NCBI GenBank assembly: GCA_963784175.1
Contig: CAWAQJ010000004.1
Location: forward strand, 50,250-114,249
Direction: 5' to 3'
DNA length: 64,000 nt
Source of the DNA: JAIBJN01 sp963784175
GTDB taxonomy: Bacteria > Actinomycetota > Thermoleophilia > Gaiellales > Gaiellaceae
Shown here piece after piece: positions 26,885 to 35,232 of the stretch. Below the pieces are notes generated by a model, which made no database searches, was not told the origin of the DNA, and saw only the letters and a program-made list of their open reading frames with translations. The position numbers and the translations under genes were made by a program. The stretch's first letter is position 1. Every line of letters begins with the position of its first letter.

Positions 26885-27830
26885 GGTCGCCGTCGTCGTC
26901 CCGGTGCTCGACGAGGAGGAGAGCCTTCCGGCGCTCCTCGCCGACCTCGCCGCCCAGGAGCCGCCGGTAGGGGAGATCGTCGTCGTCGACGCGGGCTCGA
27001 CCGACGGGACGCCGGCGCTCCTGCGCGCCGAGCAGGGGCGGCTGGCCGCGCTGCGGGTCGAGGAGGCGCCGGGCGCCACGCCCGGCCGCGGGCGCAACGT
27101 GGGGATCGTGGCCGCGCGCGCCGAGCGCATCGTCACGCTCGATGCCGGCAGTCGCGTTGATCCCGGGTTCGTCGCGGCGCTGGCCGCGGCCGCGGACGAC
27201 CAGCGCGTTGCAGTCGGCGTGAGCGAGCCGGACGCGCGCACGGCCTTCGAGCGCGCCTCCGGCTGGTTCACGCTGCGGGCCTTCAAGCCTGCCGACCAGC
27301 CCGGCCCGATCGCGGGCGAACTGCTCCCGGCGGGCCGCAACGGGCTCTGCTTCACGCGCGCAGCCTGGGAAAAGGCCGGTGGCTATCCGCCCGAGCTCCC
27401 GTGGGGCGAGGACAAGGTCTTCACGCGCGCTTTGCGCCGTGCGGGTCTCGAGCTCGTCGTCGTCCCCAGCGCCGTCGTGCGCTGGCGCCCGCGCGGCTCA
27501 CTCCGGGCGATCTACCGTCAGTACCGCAACTACGGCCGCGGCGACGCGCTCGCGCGGCTCGACCGCCAGAACGAGCTCGTCACCTTCGGCATCTACGGAG
27601 CGGGACTGGTGCTCGCCGTGCTCTTCGCGTTCGGCTCGCGGACGGCGGGCGCGCTCCTCGTCGCCGGCGCCGCCGGATATCTCGCGCTCTTCGTCCTCTC
27701 GGCACGGCGCTCGCTGGGCGCCGATGCCGCCCTCGCCTGGGTGCCGCCGCTCCGCCTCGTCGTCGATGTGGCCAAGATGCAGGGCTTTCTGGAGGGCGTG
27801 TTTCGCGGCGCCCGACTCCGGCGGACTTGA
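26877..27830 (+). CDS. Glycosyltransferase family 2 with C-terminal membrane helices
   Basis: A 317-residue GT2 protein. VAVVVPVLDEEESLPALLADL and EIVVVDAGSTDGTPALL are the nucleotide-binding elements; VTLDAGSRVDPGF stands at the DxD position, and WGEDKVFTRALRRAGLEL is the catalytic acidic region. Two hydrophobic helices near the C-terminus (FGIYGAGLVLAVLFAFGS and GALLVAGAAGYLALFVL) suggest membrane attachment. It is the last gene of the coupled run that begins with the flippase. Confidence 0.85.
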   Translation: MAEVAVVVPVLDEEESLPALLADLAAQEPPVGEIVVVDAGSTDGTPALLRAEQGRLAALRVEEAPGATPGRGRNVGIVAARAERIVTLDAGSRVDPGFVAALAAAADDQRVAVGVSEPDARTAFERASGWFTLRAFKPADQPGPIAGELLPAGRNGLCFTRAAWEKAGGYPPELPWGEDKVFTRALRRAGLELVVVPSAVVRWRPRGSLRAIYRQYRNYGRGDALARLDRQNELVTFGIYGAGLVLAVLFAFGSRTAGALLVAGAAGYLALFVLSARRSLGADAALAWVPPLRLVVDVAKMQGFLEGVFRGARLRRT

Positions 27831-27853
27831 CAACAGGAACAAGGGGAGTCAAG
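27826..27853 (+). promoter_or_regulatory. Inverted repeat CTTGAC-N16-GTCAAG before the glycoside hydrolase gene
   Basis: CTTGAC (27826-27831) and GTCAAG (27848-27853) form an inverted repeat that includes a consensus -35 hexamer TTGACA. No good -10 stands 16-18 nt downstream. A compact TTGAC-A-GTCAA version occurs at 31371-31381, before the LPFTG gene. It may be an operator. Confidence 0.4.
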
Positions 27854-27884
27854 GTAACCGCCCTTTCCGCCGATCTTCCCCAAC

Positions 27885-29351
27885 GTGAGCCAAGGGAAGG
27901 CAGGGGGGTTGGTCAGCAGGTCCGCATGCGTGCACGCCCCAGTACGTGCGACGCTCGTGGCTGTATCGGCCGCGCTGGCCTTTCTCGTGCTTGCTTCGCC
28001 CTCGCAGGCCGCCGAGGTCGGCGTGGTGGCGGACGTGACCTGGGGCCAGCCCCGGGCTGAAGTCGATCGCGAGATCGAGCTGCTTCAGCAGGCCGGCGTC
28101 CGCTGGATTCGCGCGAACGTGAACTGGGCCGGCCTCGAGCCGGACCGCAAGGGCGACGTCAACGACTGGCTGCTCGCCGAGTACGACTACGCGATCGACC
28201 GCGCGCGGGCCGCCGGGCTCGAGGTGCTGATGCCGATCGCCGACGGCGTCCCCTACTGGGCCTCGGGCGACCCGGCGAGATACGTCGACGGCGGCGGCAC
28301 CCCGCGCTGGGAGGTCACCTACCGGCCGCAGCGCATGTCCGACTACGGCGACTTCGTCCGCTTCGTCGTCGGCCACTTCGCCCCGAAGGGCGTGCACACC
28401 TACATGATCTGGAACGAGCCCAACCATCCGCGCTTCTGGCCCTCGGGCCCCGACGCGGACGCCTACGTGCCGATGCTTCGCGCCGGCTACACGGCCGCGA
28501 AGTCGGCGAGCCCGGAGGCGACGGTCCTCCTGGGCGGGCTCTCGAAGAGCGACTTCGCCTACCTCGAGGACGTCTACCGCGCCGGCGGCGGCGACTACTT
28601 CGACGCGGTCGCCGTGCAGCCCTACACCTACGGCGTCGACCCGACCGACTCCTGGAACGGCGTCCACGACTGGGAGGATCCGAACCGGATCTCGAGCAAC
28701 GCCTTCCCGGCCATCCAGGAGGTCAGAAACTCCATGGTCGCTTTCGGCGACGCGGACAAGGACGTCTGGCTCACCGAGTTCGGCTACTCGACGACGACGC
28801 AGGACGGCGGCGTCTCGGCCGCCACGCAGGCCGCCTTCCTCGTCAAGTCCTATCGCTACATCGAGCGCTTCCCCTGGGTGAAGACCCTGTTCTGGTACGC
28901 GGCCCGCAACAGCCCGTTCTACGCCGACCGGGATGAGTACGAGGCGCGCTTCGGCCTCGCGACCACGGGGTGGGGCCTCAAGCAGAGCTACTGGGCTCTG
29001 CGCGCGTACGCGCTCGACCTCCCGACGACCGGCCGCGTCGTGCTCCGGAAGGGGCTGCAGCGCACCATCTCCTGGGGATCCGCCCGGGTCAGCCTCCGCG
29101 GGCGCGTCGCGCTCTCGCAGGGCGCGGCCTGGCGTGTCGCAGCCGCCGCGGGCGCGGCCCGCCGCACGGTCCTCGTCCAGCGGAAAACGCCGAGCGGCTG
29201 GGTCGTCGTCGCCAGGATCCGCACCAGCTCGACCGGCGCCTTCCGCGTGAAGGTCGTGGCGCGCGGAAGCACCGTGCGCTACCGGGCCATCGCCCGCTAC
29301 GAGGGCCTGCGGGTCCACTCGCGCGTCGTACGCGTGAACGTCAGCGGCTAG
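27885..29351 (+). CDS. Secreted glycoside hydrolase (clan A, GH5/GH39-like) with C-terminal beta domain
   Basis: A 488-residue exported protein. The signal peptide is ATLVAVSAALAFLVLASPSQA (cleavage after SQA). The catalytic TIM-barrel part has the acid/base Glu in THTYMIWNEPNHPRFW-like context (YMIWNEPNHPRFW) and the probable nucleophile Glu in VWLTEFGYSTTT, the two-Glu pattern of clan A hydrolases. Residues after about 385 are a basic beta-rich domain (VLVQRKTPSGWVVVARIRTS). It may trim or release the locus polysaccharide. GTG 27885 is used here; TTG 27909, behind a run of Gs, would give a shorter signal peptide and is also possible. Confidence 0.8.
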   Translation: MSQGKAGGLVSRSACVHAPVRATLVAVSAALAFLVLASPSQAAEVGVVADVTWGQPRAEVDREIELLQQAGVRWIRANVNWAGLEPDRKGDVNDWLLAEYDYAIDRARAAGLEVLMPIADGVPYWASGDPARYVDGGGTPRWEVTYRPQRMSDYGDFVRFVVGHFAPKGVHTYMIWNEPNHPRFWPSGPDADAYVPMLRAGYTAAKSASPEATVLLGGLSKSDFAYLEDVYRAGGGDYFDAVAVQPYTYGVDPTDSWNGVHDWEDPNRISSNAFPAIQEVRNSMVAFGDADKDVWLTEFGYSTTTQDGGVSAATQAAFLVKSYRYIERFPWVKTLFWYAARNSPFYADRDEYEARFGLATTGWGLKQSYWALRAYALDLPTTGRVVLRKGLQRTISWGSARVSLRGRVALSQGAAWRVAAAAGAARRTVLVQRKTPSGWVVVARIRTSSTGAFRVKVVARGSTVRYRAIARYEGLRVHSRVVRVNVSG

Positions 29352-29357
29352 CCGACC

Positions 29358-29363
29358 TACACT
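29358..29363 (+). promoter_or_regulatory. Putative -10 (TACACT) for the second ligase-like gene
   Basis: TACACT lies 10 nt before the ATG at 29374 in a 22-bp gap, with no Shine-Dalgarno sequence. This would allow expression separate from the upstream genes. Confidence 0.35.
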
Positions 29364-29373
29364 CGCCCGGGCG

Positions 29374-31356
29374 ATGAGCTTGGCGAACCGTGTCTCGACT
29401 GCCCTCGTCGGCGGGCTCCCTCTCGGGATCTTCCTGCTGTGGGGAGCGGTCGACGGGGGCTATCCGCCGACCCTCTGGATGCCGGGCGCGCTCGCGCTCG
29501 TCGGGCTCCTCGCGCTCCTGGTCTTCGGCGTCCCGCAGCTCTTCCGCACGCTGCCGCGCGTCGCCCTGGCCGCCCTTGCGCTTTTCGCTGCGTACACGGT
29601 CTGGACGGCACTCTCGATCACGTGGGCGGCGGACAAGGGGGAGGCGTGGGACGCCGCCAACCGGACGCTGCTCTACCTGACGGTCTACGCGATCTTCCTT
29701 CTCTGGCCGTGGCGGGCGCGGCACGGGGTGATGCTGCTGGCCGCGTACGCGCTCGGAGTCGCCGGGATCGCGGCGGCGTCGTTCGTCACCGCGCTCCACT
29801 CGGACGACCCGTACGCGCTCTTCATCGGCGGCCGCTACTCGGAGCCGGTCGGCTACCTCAACGCCAACTGCGCGCTCTTCCTCTCGGCCGTCTGGCCCGC
29901 CGTCTTCATCGCGTCCCGGCGCGAGACTCCGTGGTGGCTGCGCGGGCTCTTCCTTGCGTCCGCCGGGTTTCTCCTCCAGCAGGCGATCCTTCCGCAGAGC
30001 CGGGGGTCGCTCTTCATCTTCCCGGTCGTCGTCCTCCTGTACCTGGCGCTCGTCCCGGACCGGTCCCGCTCGCTCCTCGCCCTCGCGCCGGTCTGCCTGG
30101 CGACGTTCTTCGTCCGCGACTCCCTCCTCGACGTCTACTCGGCCGCGCGCGGGAACACCCTCCCGGACGCTCTCGGCGCTCTCGAGGAGCCCTTCATCGG
30201 GTCGGCCGCCGCGCTCCTGGCGGTGGGGACGATCTACGGGCTCGTCGACCGTTACGCGCCGTTGCCGTCCGACCTCGCGCGGCTGGGCCGCTGGGTGCTC
30301 GGGATCGCGACCGGCCTGGCCGCGCTCGTCGCCGTCGTCGTCCTTCTGGTCACGTACGGGAACCCCGTCTCGCAGGCCCAGGACGCCTGGGACGAGTTCT
30401 CGGCCGGCCAGGAGTTCGAGGAGGGCTCCTCGTACTTCGGCGCCAACCTCGGCAGCAACCGCTACGACTTCTGGCGGGTCGCCATGGCCGAGTTCCGCGA
30501 CTCGCCCGCGGTCGGGATCGGGGCCGGCAACTTCGCCACGCCGTATCTCCGGGAGCGCGAGAGCGTCGAGGAGCCGCTCTACCCCCACAGCCTGCCCGTG
30601 ATGGTCCTGTCGCAGACCGGCCTCGTCGGCGGCCTGCTCTTCGGCGGCTTCCTCGGGTGCGCGCTCGCAGTCGTCTGGCTCGCGCGGTCACGGCGCTCGC
30701 CTCTCGGCCACGCCGTTGCGGCCGCGGCGGTGGTCACCTTCGCCTACTGGGCACTCCACGGGTCGATCGACTGGTTCTGGGAGTTTCCGGGGCTTGCCGG
30801 CCCGGCCTTCGCGTGGCTGGGGATGGCCGGCGGGCTCGAACGGCCGGTCCCTTCCGCAAATACCGGGAATCGCATTTCCATGACAGCCGCCGCGGGCTAT
30901 ACGCTGGCTCTCGTGGCGTCAGTCCTCTCTCTGGGGCTTCCCTGGCTTGCGGCGCGCGAGATCGAGCGCGCCGCGGACACGTGGCGGTCCGATCCCGAGG
31001 ATGCGTATTCGATCCTCGACCGGGCGCGTTCGCTCAACCCGCTGAGCGCGCGTCCCGACTTGGTCACCGGTGCGATCGCAATGCGGCTGGAGGACTTCGA
31101 TCGCGCCGAGGAGGCGTTCGAGCGTGCGCTCGAACGGAAGGGTGACGACTGGTACGCCGAGCTCGAGCTGGCGATCGTGGCGGCCCGCAAGGGCCGGCGC
31201 GACGAGGCTCTGTCCCGACTCGACCGCGCCGAGGAGCTCAATCCCCTCGAGGAGGCCGTCGACGTCGTCCGTGATGGGGTCCGCTCCGGCGAGCCCGTCG
31301 ATCCTCATGTAATCGACCGGCTCTTCCTCCAGCGGGTCGAGGAGCGGAGCAGCTAA
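29374..31356 (+). CDS. O-antigen ligase/polymerase-family protein with C-terminal TPR-like tail
   Basis: A 660-residue protein. About 12 membrane helices cover residues 10-535; the family signature is GRYSEPVGYLNANCALFLS, and the late loop has DSPAVGIGAGNFATPYL and EEPLYPHSLPVMVLSQTGLV. After the last helix (YTLALVASVLSLGLPWLA) there is a soluble tail of about 120 residues built of TPR-like helix pairs (FDRAEEAFERALERKGDDWY, RRDEALSRLDRAEELNPLE). TPR tails on Wzy/ligase proteins are known and may contact partner proteins. With the protein at 24354 it gives the locus two ligase-like enzymes, perhaps one polymerase and one ligase. Confidence 0.85.
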   Translation: MSLANRVSTALVGGLPLGIFLLWGAVDGGYPPTLWMPGALALVGLLALLVFGVPQLFRTLPRVALAALALFAAYTVWTALSITWAADKGEAWDAANRTLLYLTVYAIFLLWPWRARHGVMLLAAYALGVAGIAAASFVTALHSDDPYALFIGGRYSEPVGYLNANCALFLSAVWPAVFIASRRETPWWLRGLFLASAGFLLQQAILPQSRGSLFIFPVVVLLYLALVPDRSRSLLALAPVCLATFFVRDSLLDVYSAARGNTLPDALGALEEPFIGSAAALLAVGTIYGLVDRYAPLPSDLARLGRWVLGIATGLAALVAVVVLLVTYGNPVSQAQDAWDEFSAGQEFEEGSSYFGANLGSNRYDFWRVAMAEFRDSPAVGIGAGNFATPYLRERESVEEPLYPHSLPVMVLSQTGLVGGLLFGGFLGCALAVVWLARSRRSPLGHAVAAAAVVTFAYWALHGSIDWFWEFPGLAGPAFAWLGMAGGLERPVPSANTGNRISMTAAAGYTLALVASVLSLGLPWLAAREIERAADTWRSDPEDAYSILDRARSLNPLSARPDLVTGAIAMRLEDFDRAEEAFERALERKGDDWYAELELAIVAARKGRRDEALSRLDRAEELNPLEEAVDVVRDGVRSGEPVDPHVIDRLFLQRVEERSS

Positions 31357-31370
31357 CGGATGACAGATAG

Positions 31371-31400
31371 TTGACAGTCAAGGAACAGCGCCAATACTGT
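31371..31400 (+). promoter_or_regulatory. Promoter of the LPFTG gene (TTGACA-N18-TACTGT)
   Basis: A consensus -35 TTGACA (31371-31376) is followed after 18 nt by TACTGT (31395-31400). The -35 sits in a short palindrome TTGAC-A-GTCAA. It is among the best sigma-70-type promoters in the window and implies a leader of about 145 nt. Confidence 0.65.
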
Positions 31401-31406
31401 GAGGTG

Positions 31407-31552
31407 AAACCTTGTTGCGGCCAACTCGGCAAGGTTTTGCATTGCGGCACGAGAGGGAAGGGTTACAACCTGCGGCCAACAGATGTCCTCGTTCGGACGA
31501 GACGGCGACCGCCGTGCGTCCGGGAAGGAGGACGAGTAAAAGGGAGGATGAA
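31407..31552 (+). other. Long structured 5' leader of the LPFTG gene
   Basis: The region between the promoter and the GTG start carries a perfect 8-bp stem (AAACCTTG with CAAGGTTT), a smaller stem CTCGT-TCGG-ACGAG, and TGCGGCCAAC occurring twice. A strong GGGAGG lies near 31542. I could not match it to a known riboswitch; it could be a regulatory leader or an ordinary untranslated region. Confidence 0.4.
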
Positions 31553-31795
31553 GTGAAGCGTCTTGCGGCACTCGCAAGCGGGGTGATCGCGTACCTCGTC
31601 ATGGCGTCCGTCGCGCTGGCACAACAGCCGACACAGGACGGGTACGGCGGCACAGGAGGCAACATCCAGGGCGACGTCGAGGGGGGCGGTTCCCTACCGT
31701 TTACCGGTCTCGATCTGCTGCTCCTCGTTGGAGCGGGCGTCCTGCTGCTTGCGGCTGGGCTCACGCTTAGGCGAGTAGGGCGGGCGAGAACCTAA
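31553..31795 (+). CDS. Small LPFTG-anchored surface protein
   Basis: An 80-residue protein made almost only of export and anchoring signals. The signal peptide is RLAALASGVIAYLVMASVALA. About 25 Gly-rich residues follow (QDGYGGTGGNIQGDVEGG), then LPFTG, a hydrophobic helix (LDLLLLVGAGVLLLAAGLTL) and a basic tail (RRVGRART). This is the sortase sorting-signal layout, so it is probably linked to the cell wall. No sortase gene is in the window. The GTG start has GGGAGG about 6 nt upstream. It sits between the ligase-like gene and the initiating transferase gene. Confidence 0.8.
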   Translation: MKRLAALASGVIAYLVMASVALAQQPTQDGYGGTGGNIQGDVEGGGSLPFTGLDLLLLVGAGVLLLAAGLTLRRVGRART

Positions 31796-31812
31796 CCCGA
31801 GGGGCCTGAGCG

Positions 31813-33276
31813 TTGCTGGAAGGCTCCCCCGTGGAGGCTCGTGTTCTCCCGGTCCGGGCTCGTGCCCGGAGCGCCGTCGCACGCACGCGGCGGATACAGG
31901 GCTGGACCCGTTCGTGTCTCGGGGTCGACGCCCTCATGCTCTTTGCCGCGGTCCTCGTCGCGGACCTCGGCGCCCCCCGGGCCGGCGTCCCTTCGACGCC
32001 TGCGCTGTGGCTGATCGCGTTCCCGATCCTGACCTTCGTCTTCATGGCGATGCGCGGCATGTACCGCCCGCGAGTCTTCCTGCGCGTGCTGGACGACCTG
32101 CGGATCGCGGTCACCGCGACGGCGCTTGCGGCCGTGATCATCCTTTCGGTGCGCGTCCTCGTCCACGACGACCCGTGGGTTGCCGCGCAGACCGCCCGCA
32201 TCTGGGCCTTCGCGACCGTCTACCTGCTGGCGGGCCGCGTAGTCCTGTCCTGGGGTGAGCTTCGGGCGCGCCGCCGCGGCGAGTCCGTCCGGCCGACCCT
32301 GGTCGTCGGCGCCGGGCACGTCGGCCGGCTGACCGCGAAGCGGCTGCAGGACCATCCGGAGCTGGGCCTGCGCCCGGTCGGGTTCCTGGACAAGGAGCCG
32401 CGCGCGGTCGCGAACGACAACGGCCTGCCAGTCCTGGGCGCGAGCTGGGACCTCGACCGCGTCGTCGCCGAGCACGGGGTGAAGCACGTGGTGCTGTCCT
32501 TCTCGACGGCGCCGCGGAGCGTCATGCTGGGCGTCCTCGAGCGCTGCCAGCAGCTCGGCGTCGAGGTCTCGATGGTGCCGCGCTTCTACGAGAAGGTCGT
32601 CGGCCACATCGGCATCGAGTATCTCGGTGGCATCCCGCTCCTGACTGCGCAGCCGACGAACCCTCGAAGCTGGCAGTTCGCGATCAAGTACGCGGCCGAC
32701 CGCCTCGTCGCCGCGTTGCTGCTCGTGCTCGTCTCGCCCGTGCTGCTCGCGGCTTCGATCGGCGTCTGGGCGAGCATGGGCCGCCCGATCTTCTTCCGGC
32801 AGGCGCGCTCCGGGCTCGACGGGCGCGTGTTCGAAATCCTCAAGCTCCGCTCGATGCGACCGCCCTGCGCGGACGCTCGCGGAGGCGGCGAGCTGGCGCC
32901 CGGCACGGCGCCCGGAGGCGTCGAGGGCGACGACAGACGAACGCGTGTGGGTGCTTTCCTGCGCCGGACCTCGCTCGACGAGCTTCCGCAGCTCTGGAAC
33001 GTCCTGCGCGGCGAGATGAGCCTCGTCGGCCCGCGCCCCGAGCGGCCCGAGTACGTCAAGCTTTTCAGCGACCAGATCGAGCGCTACGGCGAGCGGCATC
33101 GCGTGAAGGCCGGCATCACCGGCTGGGCGCAGGTGCACGGGCTGCGCGGCCAGACCTCGCTGGCCGACCGCGTCGAGTGGGACAACTACTACATCGAGAA
33201 CTGGTCTCTCTGGCTCGACGTGAAGATTCTCCTGCTCACGATCATCGCGATCGTGCGGCCCTCGCAGGCCGAGTAG
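31813..33276 (+). CDS. Polyprenyl-phosphate glycosyl-1-phosphate transferase (WbaP/CpsE-type)
   Basis: This membrane enzyme starts polysaccharide synthesis by moving a sugar-1-phosphate onto undecaprenyl phosphate. The 487-residue protein has about four N-terminal helices, a CoA-binding-like Rossmann region (TLVVGAGHVGRLTAKRL), a fifth helix (LVAALLLVLVSPVLLAASIG) and the catalytic domain: IFFRQARSGLDGRVFEILKL, RRTSLDELPQLWNVLRGEMS and LVGPRPERPEYV, ending in VKAGITGWAQVHGLRG. The sugar is not determined by sequence. TTG at 31813 is used; GTG at 31831 is an alternative. It closes the polysaccharide locus. Confidence 0.92.
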   Translation: MLEGSPVEARVLPVRARARSAVARTRRIQGWTRSCLGVDALMLFAAVLVADLGAPRAGVPSTPALWLIAFPILTFVFMAMRGMYRPRVFLRVLDDLRIAVTATALAAVIILSVRVLVHDDPWVAAQTARIWAFATVYLLAGRVVLSWGELRARRRGESVRPTLVVGAGHVGRLTAKRLQDHPELGLRPVGFLDKEPRAVANDNGLPVLGASWDLDRVVAEHGVKHVVLSFSTAPRSVMLGVLERCQQLGVEVSMVPRFYEKVVGHIGIEYLGGIPLLTAQPTNPRSWQFAIKYAADRLVAALLLVLVSPVLLAASIGVWASMGRPIFFRQARSGLDGRVFEILKLRSMRPPCADARGGGELAPGTAPGGVEGDDRRTRVGAFLRRTSLDELPQLWNVLRGEMSLVGPRPERPEYVKLFSDQIERYGERHRVKAGITGWAQVHGLRGQTSLADRVEWDNYYIENWSLWLDVKILLLTIIAIVRPSQAE

Positions 33277-33635
33277 CCCTCAAATAGCCACGCGTTACTT
33301 GCCGCCCGGGCGTTTCGGCCTGGGTCGGATCTAACCCTTCGTTCAGTACCCAAAAGGGGTACATGGCGCTTACGTGGGAAGACGACCTGCGGCAAGGGGA
33401 GGCAATGAGGGGAATCGCTCGAACCGTGGTGCTGGCCGCGACGTGCGACATCGCCGACGCGCCGGTTGACCCGGTGCGCTCCAAGCTCGCAGGAAGCGTG
33501 GGCTCCGCGCCTCACGGCGCGCCGATGCCCACGCGCTCGCCCGTCTTGCTGGGGTCGGGCGAGTCGTCACGGTAGGGGGCGCTGCCGACGGCTCGGGCGG
33601 CGTCCCCCTCCGTGGGCTCTTCGTCCGAGGGAGGG
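33277..33635. other. Intergenic region, 359 bp, no supported gene
   Basis: The stretch holds a perfect small hairpin GTACCC-AAAAG-GGGTAC (33346-33362) and an imperfect GC-rich hairpin near 33576-33605 that may terminate transcription between the convergent genes. A 70-codon frame at 33363-33575 has no recognisable domain and no ribosome binding site; I do not call it a gene. Confidence 0.5.
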
Positions 33636-34466
33636 CTAGGCCGCGCGGGCGAGCATGTAGACGCTCGCCAGGCCCGCCCACTCGCCGTACGGCTCGAGCA
33701 GGTTCTTCGTGTCCTCGGGCTCGGCCCGGCGGCCGAGGAGCCCTCCGCAGAGCTTGAGCAGCCCGAGGTCGCCCACGAGGCCGTGCTCGTAGCGGCCGAG
33801 CCCCTCGAGGCAGACGACGCCGGCCGACCAGGGCCCCAGACCGCGCTCGCGCTCGATGCGGGCGACGGCGGCGCGCGTGTCGACGCCGTGGAGCCGCTCG
33901 ACGTCCCACTCCCGCGAGAGCCGGATGAGCGCGTTGGCCTTGCGGGCCACGAGGCCTTCGCGCGCGAGCTGGGACGGGGAGCTCCCGCCGAAGGTCGCCC
34001 GCGTCGGCGGAAGCAAGAGTTCGCCGAAGGGAGTCGCGGACCTGCGCAGGAGCTTGGCCTCGAGGCTGCGCGCGGCGCGCGCCTGGATCAGCTGGCCGCA
34101 CACCGCCTTCAACAGTGCGTGGGTGACCGTCGCGGTCCGCAGCGGCCGCATGCCGCGCAGGCGTCTGACCGCTCTGCCGATGAGGGGGTCGTCGACGAAC
34201 CGGCGGAGGAACGGCTCGTGGTCGTCGTCCACCGCGAGCACGAACCTGAGCTTGGCCAGCGCCGCCTCGGGGCACTCGCCCTCGATCTGGACCGCGAGGA
34301 CGCCGTCCGGACGCTGATGCACGCGGGCGAGGGCGGGGTGGCCGTCGGCTTCGAGCGCGACGGTCAGGAGCCCGTCGCGCATGCGCCGGGTCAAGTCACT
34401 CTTCATCCGCGCCGAGAGCGCGAGCGAGTAGGGCGGACGCGGGGCGATCGTCGTCTCGAACGGCAC
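33636..34466 (-). CDS. alkA: DNA-3-methyladenine glycosylase II (AlkA-like, HhH-GPD)
   Basis: A 276-residue base-excision enzyme that removes alkylated bases from DNA. The HhH-GPD core has VTHALLKAVCGQLIQARAA, then the hairpin RERGLGPWSAGVVCLEGLG and the catalytic Asp in HGLVGDLGLLKL near residue 232. The N-terminal beta part (residues 1-90) matches the AlkA amino-terminal domain. No Fe-S cysteines are seen, as expected for AlkA. The GTG start lies 6 nt behind TAGTCT, without a ribosome binding site. Confidence 0.88.
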   Translation of the reverse strand: MPFETTIAPRPPYSLALSARMKSDLTRRMRDGLLTVALEADGHPALARVHQRPDGVLAVQIEGECPEAALAKLRFVLAVDDDHEPFLRRFVDDPLIGRAVRRLRGMRPLRTATVTHALLKAVCGQLIQARAARSLEAKLLRRSATPFGELLLPPTRATFGGSSPSQLAREGLVARKANALIRLSREWDVERLHGVDTRAAVARIERERGLGPWSAGVVCLEGLGRYEHGLVGDLGLLKLCGGLLGRRAEPEDTKNLLEPYGEWAGLASVYMLARAA

Positions 34467-34472
34467 CCCGCG

Positions 34473-34478
34473 AGACTA
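34473..34478 (-). promoter_or_regulatory. Putative -10 (TAGTCT) for the alkA-like gene
   Basis: On the minus strand TAGTCT precedes the GTG start by 6 nt, with no Shine-Dalgarno sequence; this is the leaderless pattern. Confidence 0.4.
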
Positions 34479-34497
34479 ACGAGGCCTCGGGCCGGCG

Positions 34498-35037
34498 TCA
34501 GCCGCGCTGGCCGAACTCGGCGGCGACGATCGTGACGTCGTCCCACGACCGGTAGTACCCGGCCGGCTCGTCGACGTGCACGGCTGCGACACCGATGTAC
34601 CGCCACAGCGGGTTCAGGATGTTGGCGCGGTGCCCCGGGCTGTTCATCCAGTTCGTGACGGTTCGGCTGGCGGAGATGTCGGGCGCGCCCCAGGCGAGGT
34701 TCTCGCCGGCGCTCCAGGCGTTGTAGCCGGGGCCCGGCCAGTACCACCGGATCCAGGCTGAGAAGGCCGTCCAGCTCCGGTTGCGCTCGGGCGTGTAGAG
34801 CTCGTGGCGGAAGTAGCTCGACGCGCCCATCGACCGGGCGTGACGGTTGGCGGCGTCGGTCAGGCGCTTGGCGACCGTGAGGGTGCGGAGGCCGTGCGAC
34901 GTCCGGATCGAGTTGATGCGCTGCACGACGCTCGGCTCGAGCGGGTTCCGCTCGGTGACCATGACGGCGCCCGCCGTAGGCGCCAGCGCGAGAACGGCAA
35001 GGGCGACCGCGGCCGCCGTACAAACCTTCCCTCCCAT
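34498..35037 (-). CDS. Secreted CAP-domain (SCP/PR1) protein
   Basis: A 179-residue exported protein. The signal peptide is VCTAAAVALAVLALAPTAGA. The CAP domain follows: VVQRINSIRTSHGLRTLTVA, ANRHARSMGASSYFRHEL with a conserved His, WSAGENLAWGAPD with a Glu, and NWMNSPGHRANILNPLW with the second His. These are the four classic cavity residues. The single domain fills the whole mature protein. The cell-surface function in bacteria is not settled. The start at ATG 35037 gives a clean signal peptide. Confidence 0.88.
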   Translation of the reverse strand: MGGKVCTAAAVALAVLALAPTAGAVMVTERNPLEPSVVQRINSIRTSHGLRTLTVAKRLTDAANRHARSMGASSYFRHELYTPERNRSWTAFSAWIRWYWPGPGYNAWSAGENLAWGAPDISASRTVTNWMNSPGHRANILNPLWRYIGVAAVHVDEPAGYYRSWDDVTIVAAEFGQRG

Positions 35038-35232
35038 ACTCAAAAGATCGGCGCTTTCCAGGACTTCTGCCTCCCCCAACGGAGGCACCCCCAATGCACC
35101 GTTGTGCCCTGGTGAAATTGAGCCTCAACAGGGTCCGTCACACAGCCGATACGGACCTCATGCCGCGCGCGGGGAGTCCGGATGGGTTCGGTACCATAGG
35201 TCCGGCTGTCGACCGGAAAGGACGCTGAAGCT
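35038..35232. other. Divergent CAP-clpC intergenic region with hairpin
   Basis: This gap of 195 bp contains the hairpin TGCCTCC-(6 nt)-GGAGGCA (35068-35087), on the CAP-gene side. A TACCAT hexamer at 35192-35197 could be the clpC -10, giving a leader of about 28 nt. I see no CtsR box (direct repeats of GTCAAA type) and no CIRCE element. Confidence 0.4.

Noticed and set aside
31407..31552. Known riboswitch (c-di-GMP, cobalamin or c-di-AMP) in the LPFTG leader
   Set aside because: The conserved core sequences of these classes are not present; only generic hairpins are seen.
33363..33575. 70-codon frame between the WbaP-type gene and alkA
   Set aside because: No recognisable domain, no ribosome binding site and no overlap pattern with neighbours; treated as intergenic.
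35038..35160. c-di-AMP (ydaO-type) riboswitch before the CAP-domain gene
   Set aside because: Such genes often carry one in actinobacteria, but the conserved ydaO core is not recognisable here.
35160..35232. CtsR or CIRCE operator before clpC
   Set aside because: No tandem GTCAAA-type heptads and no TTAGCACTC-N9-GAGTGCTAA repeat were found.
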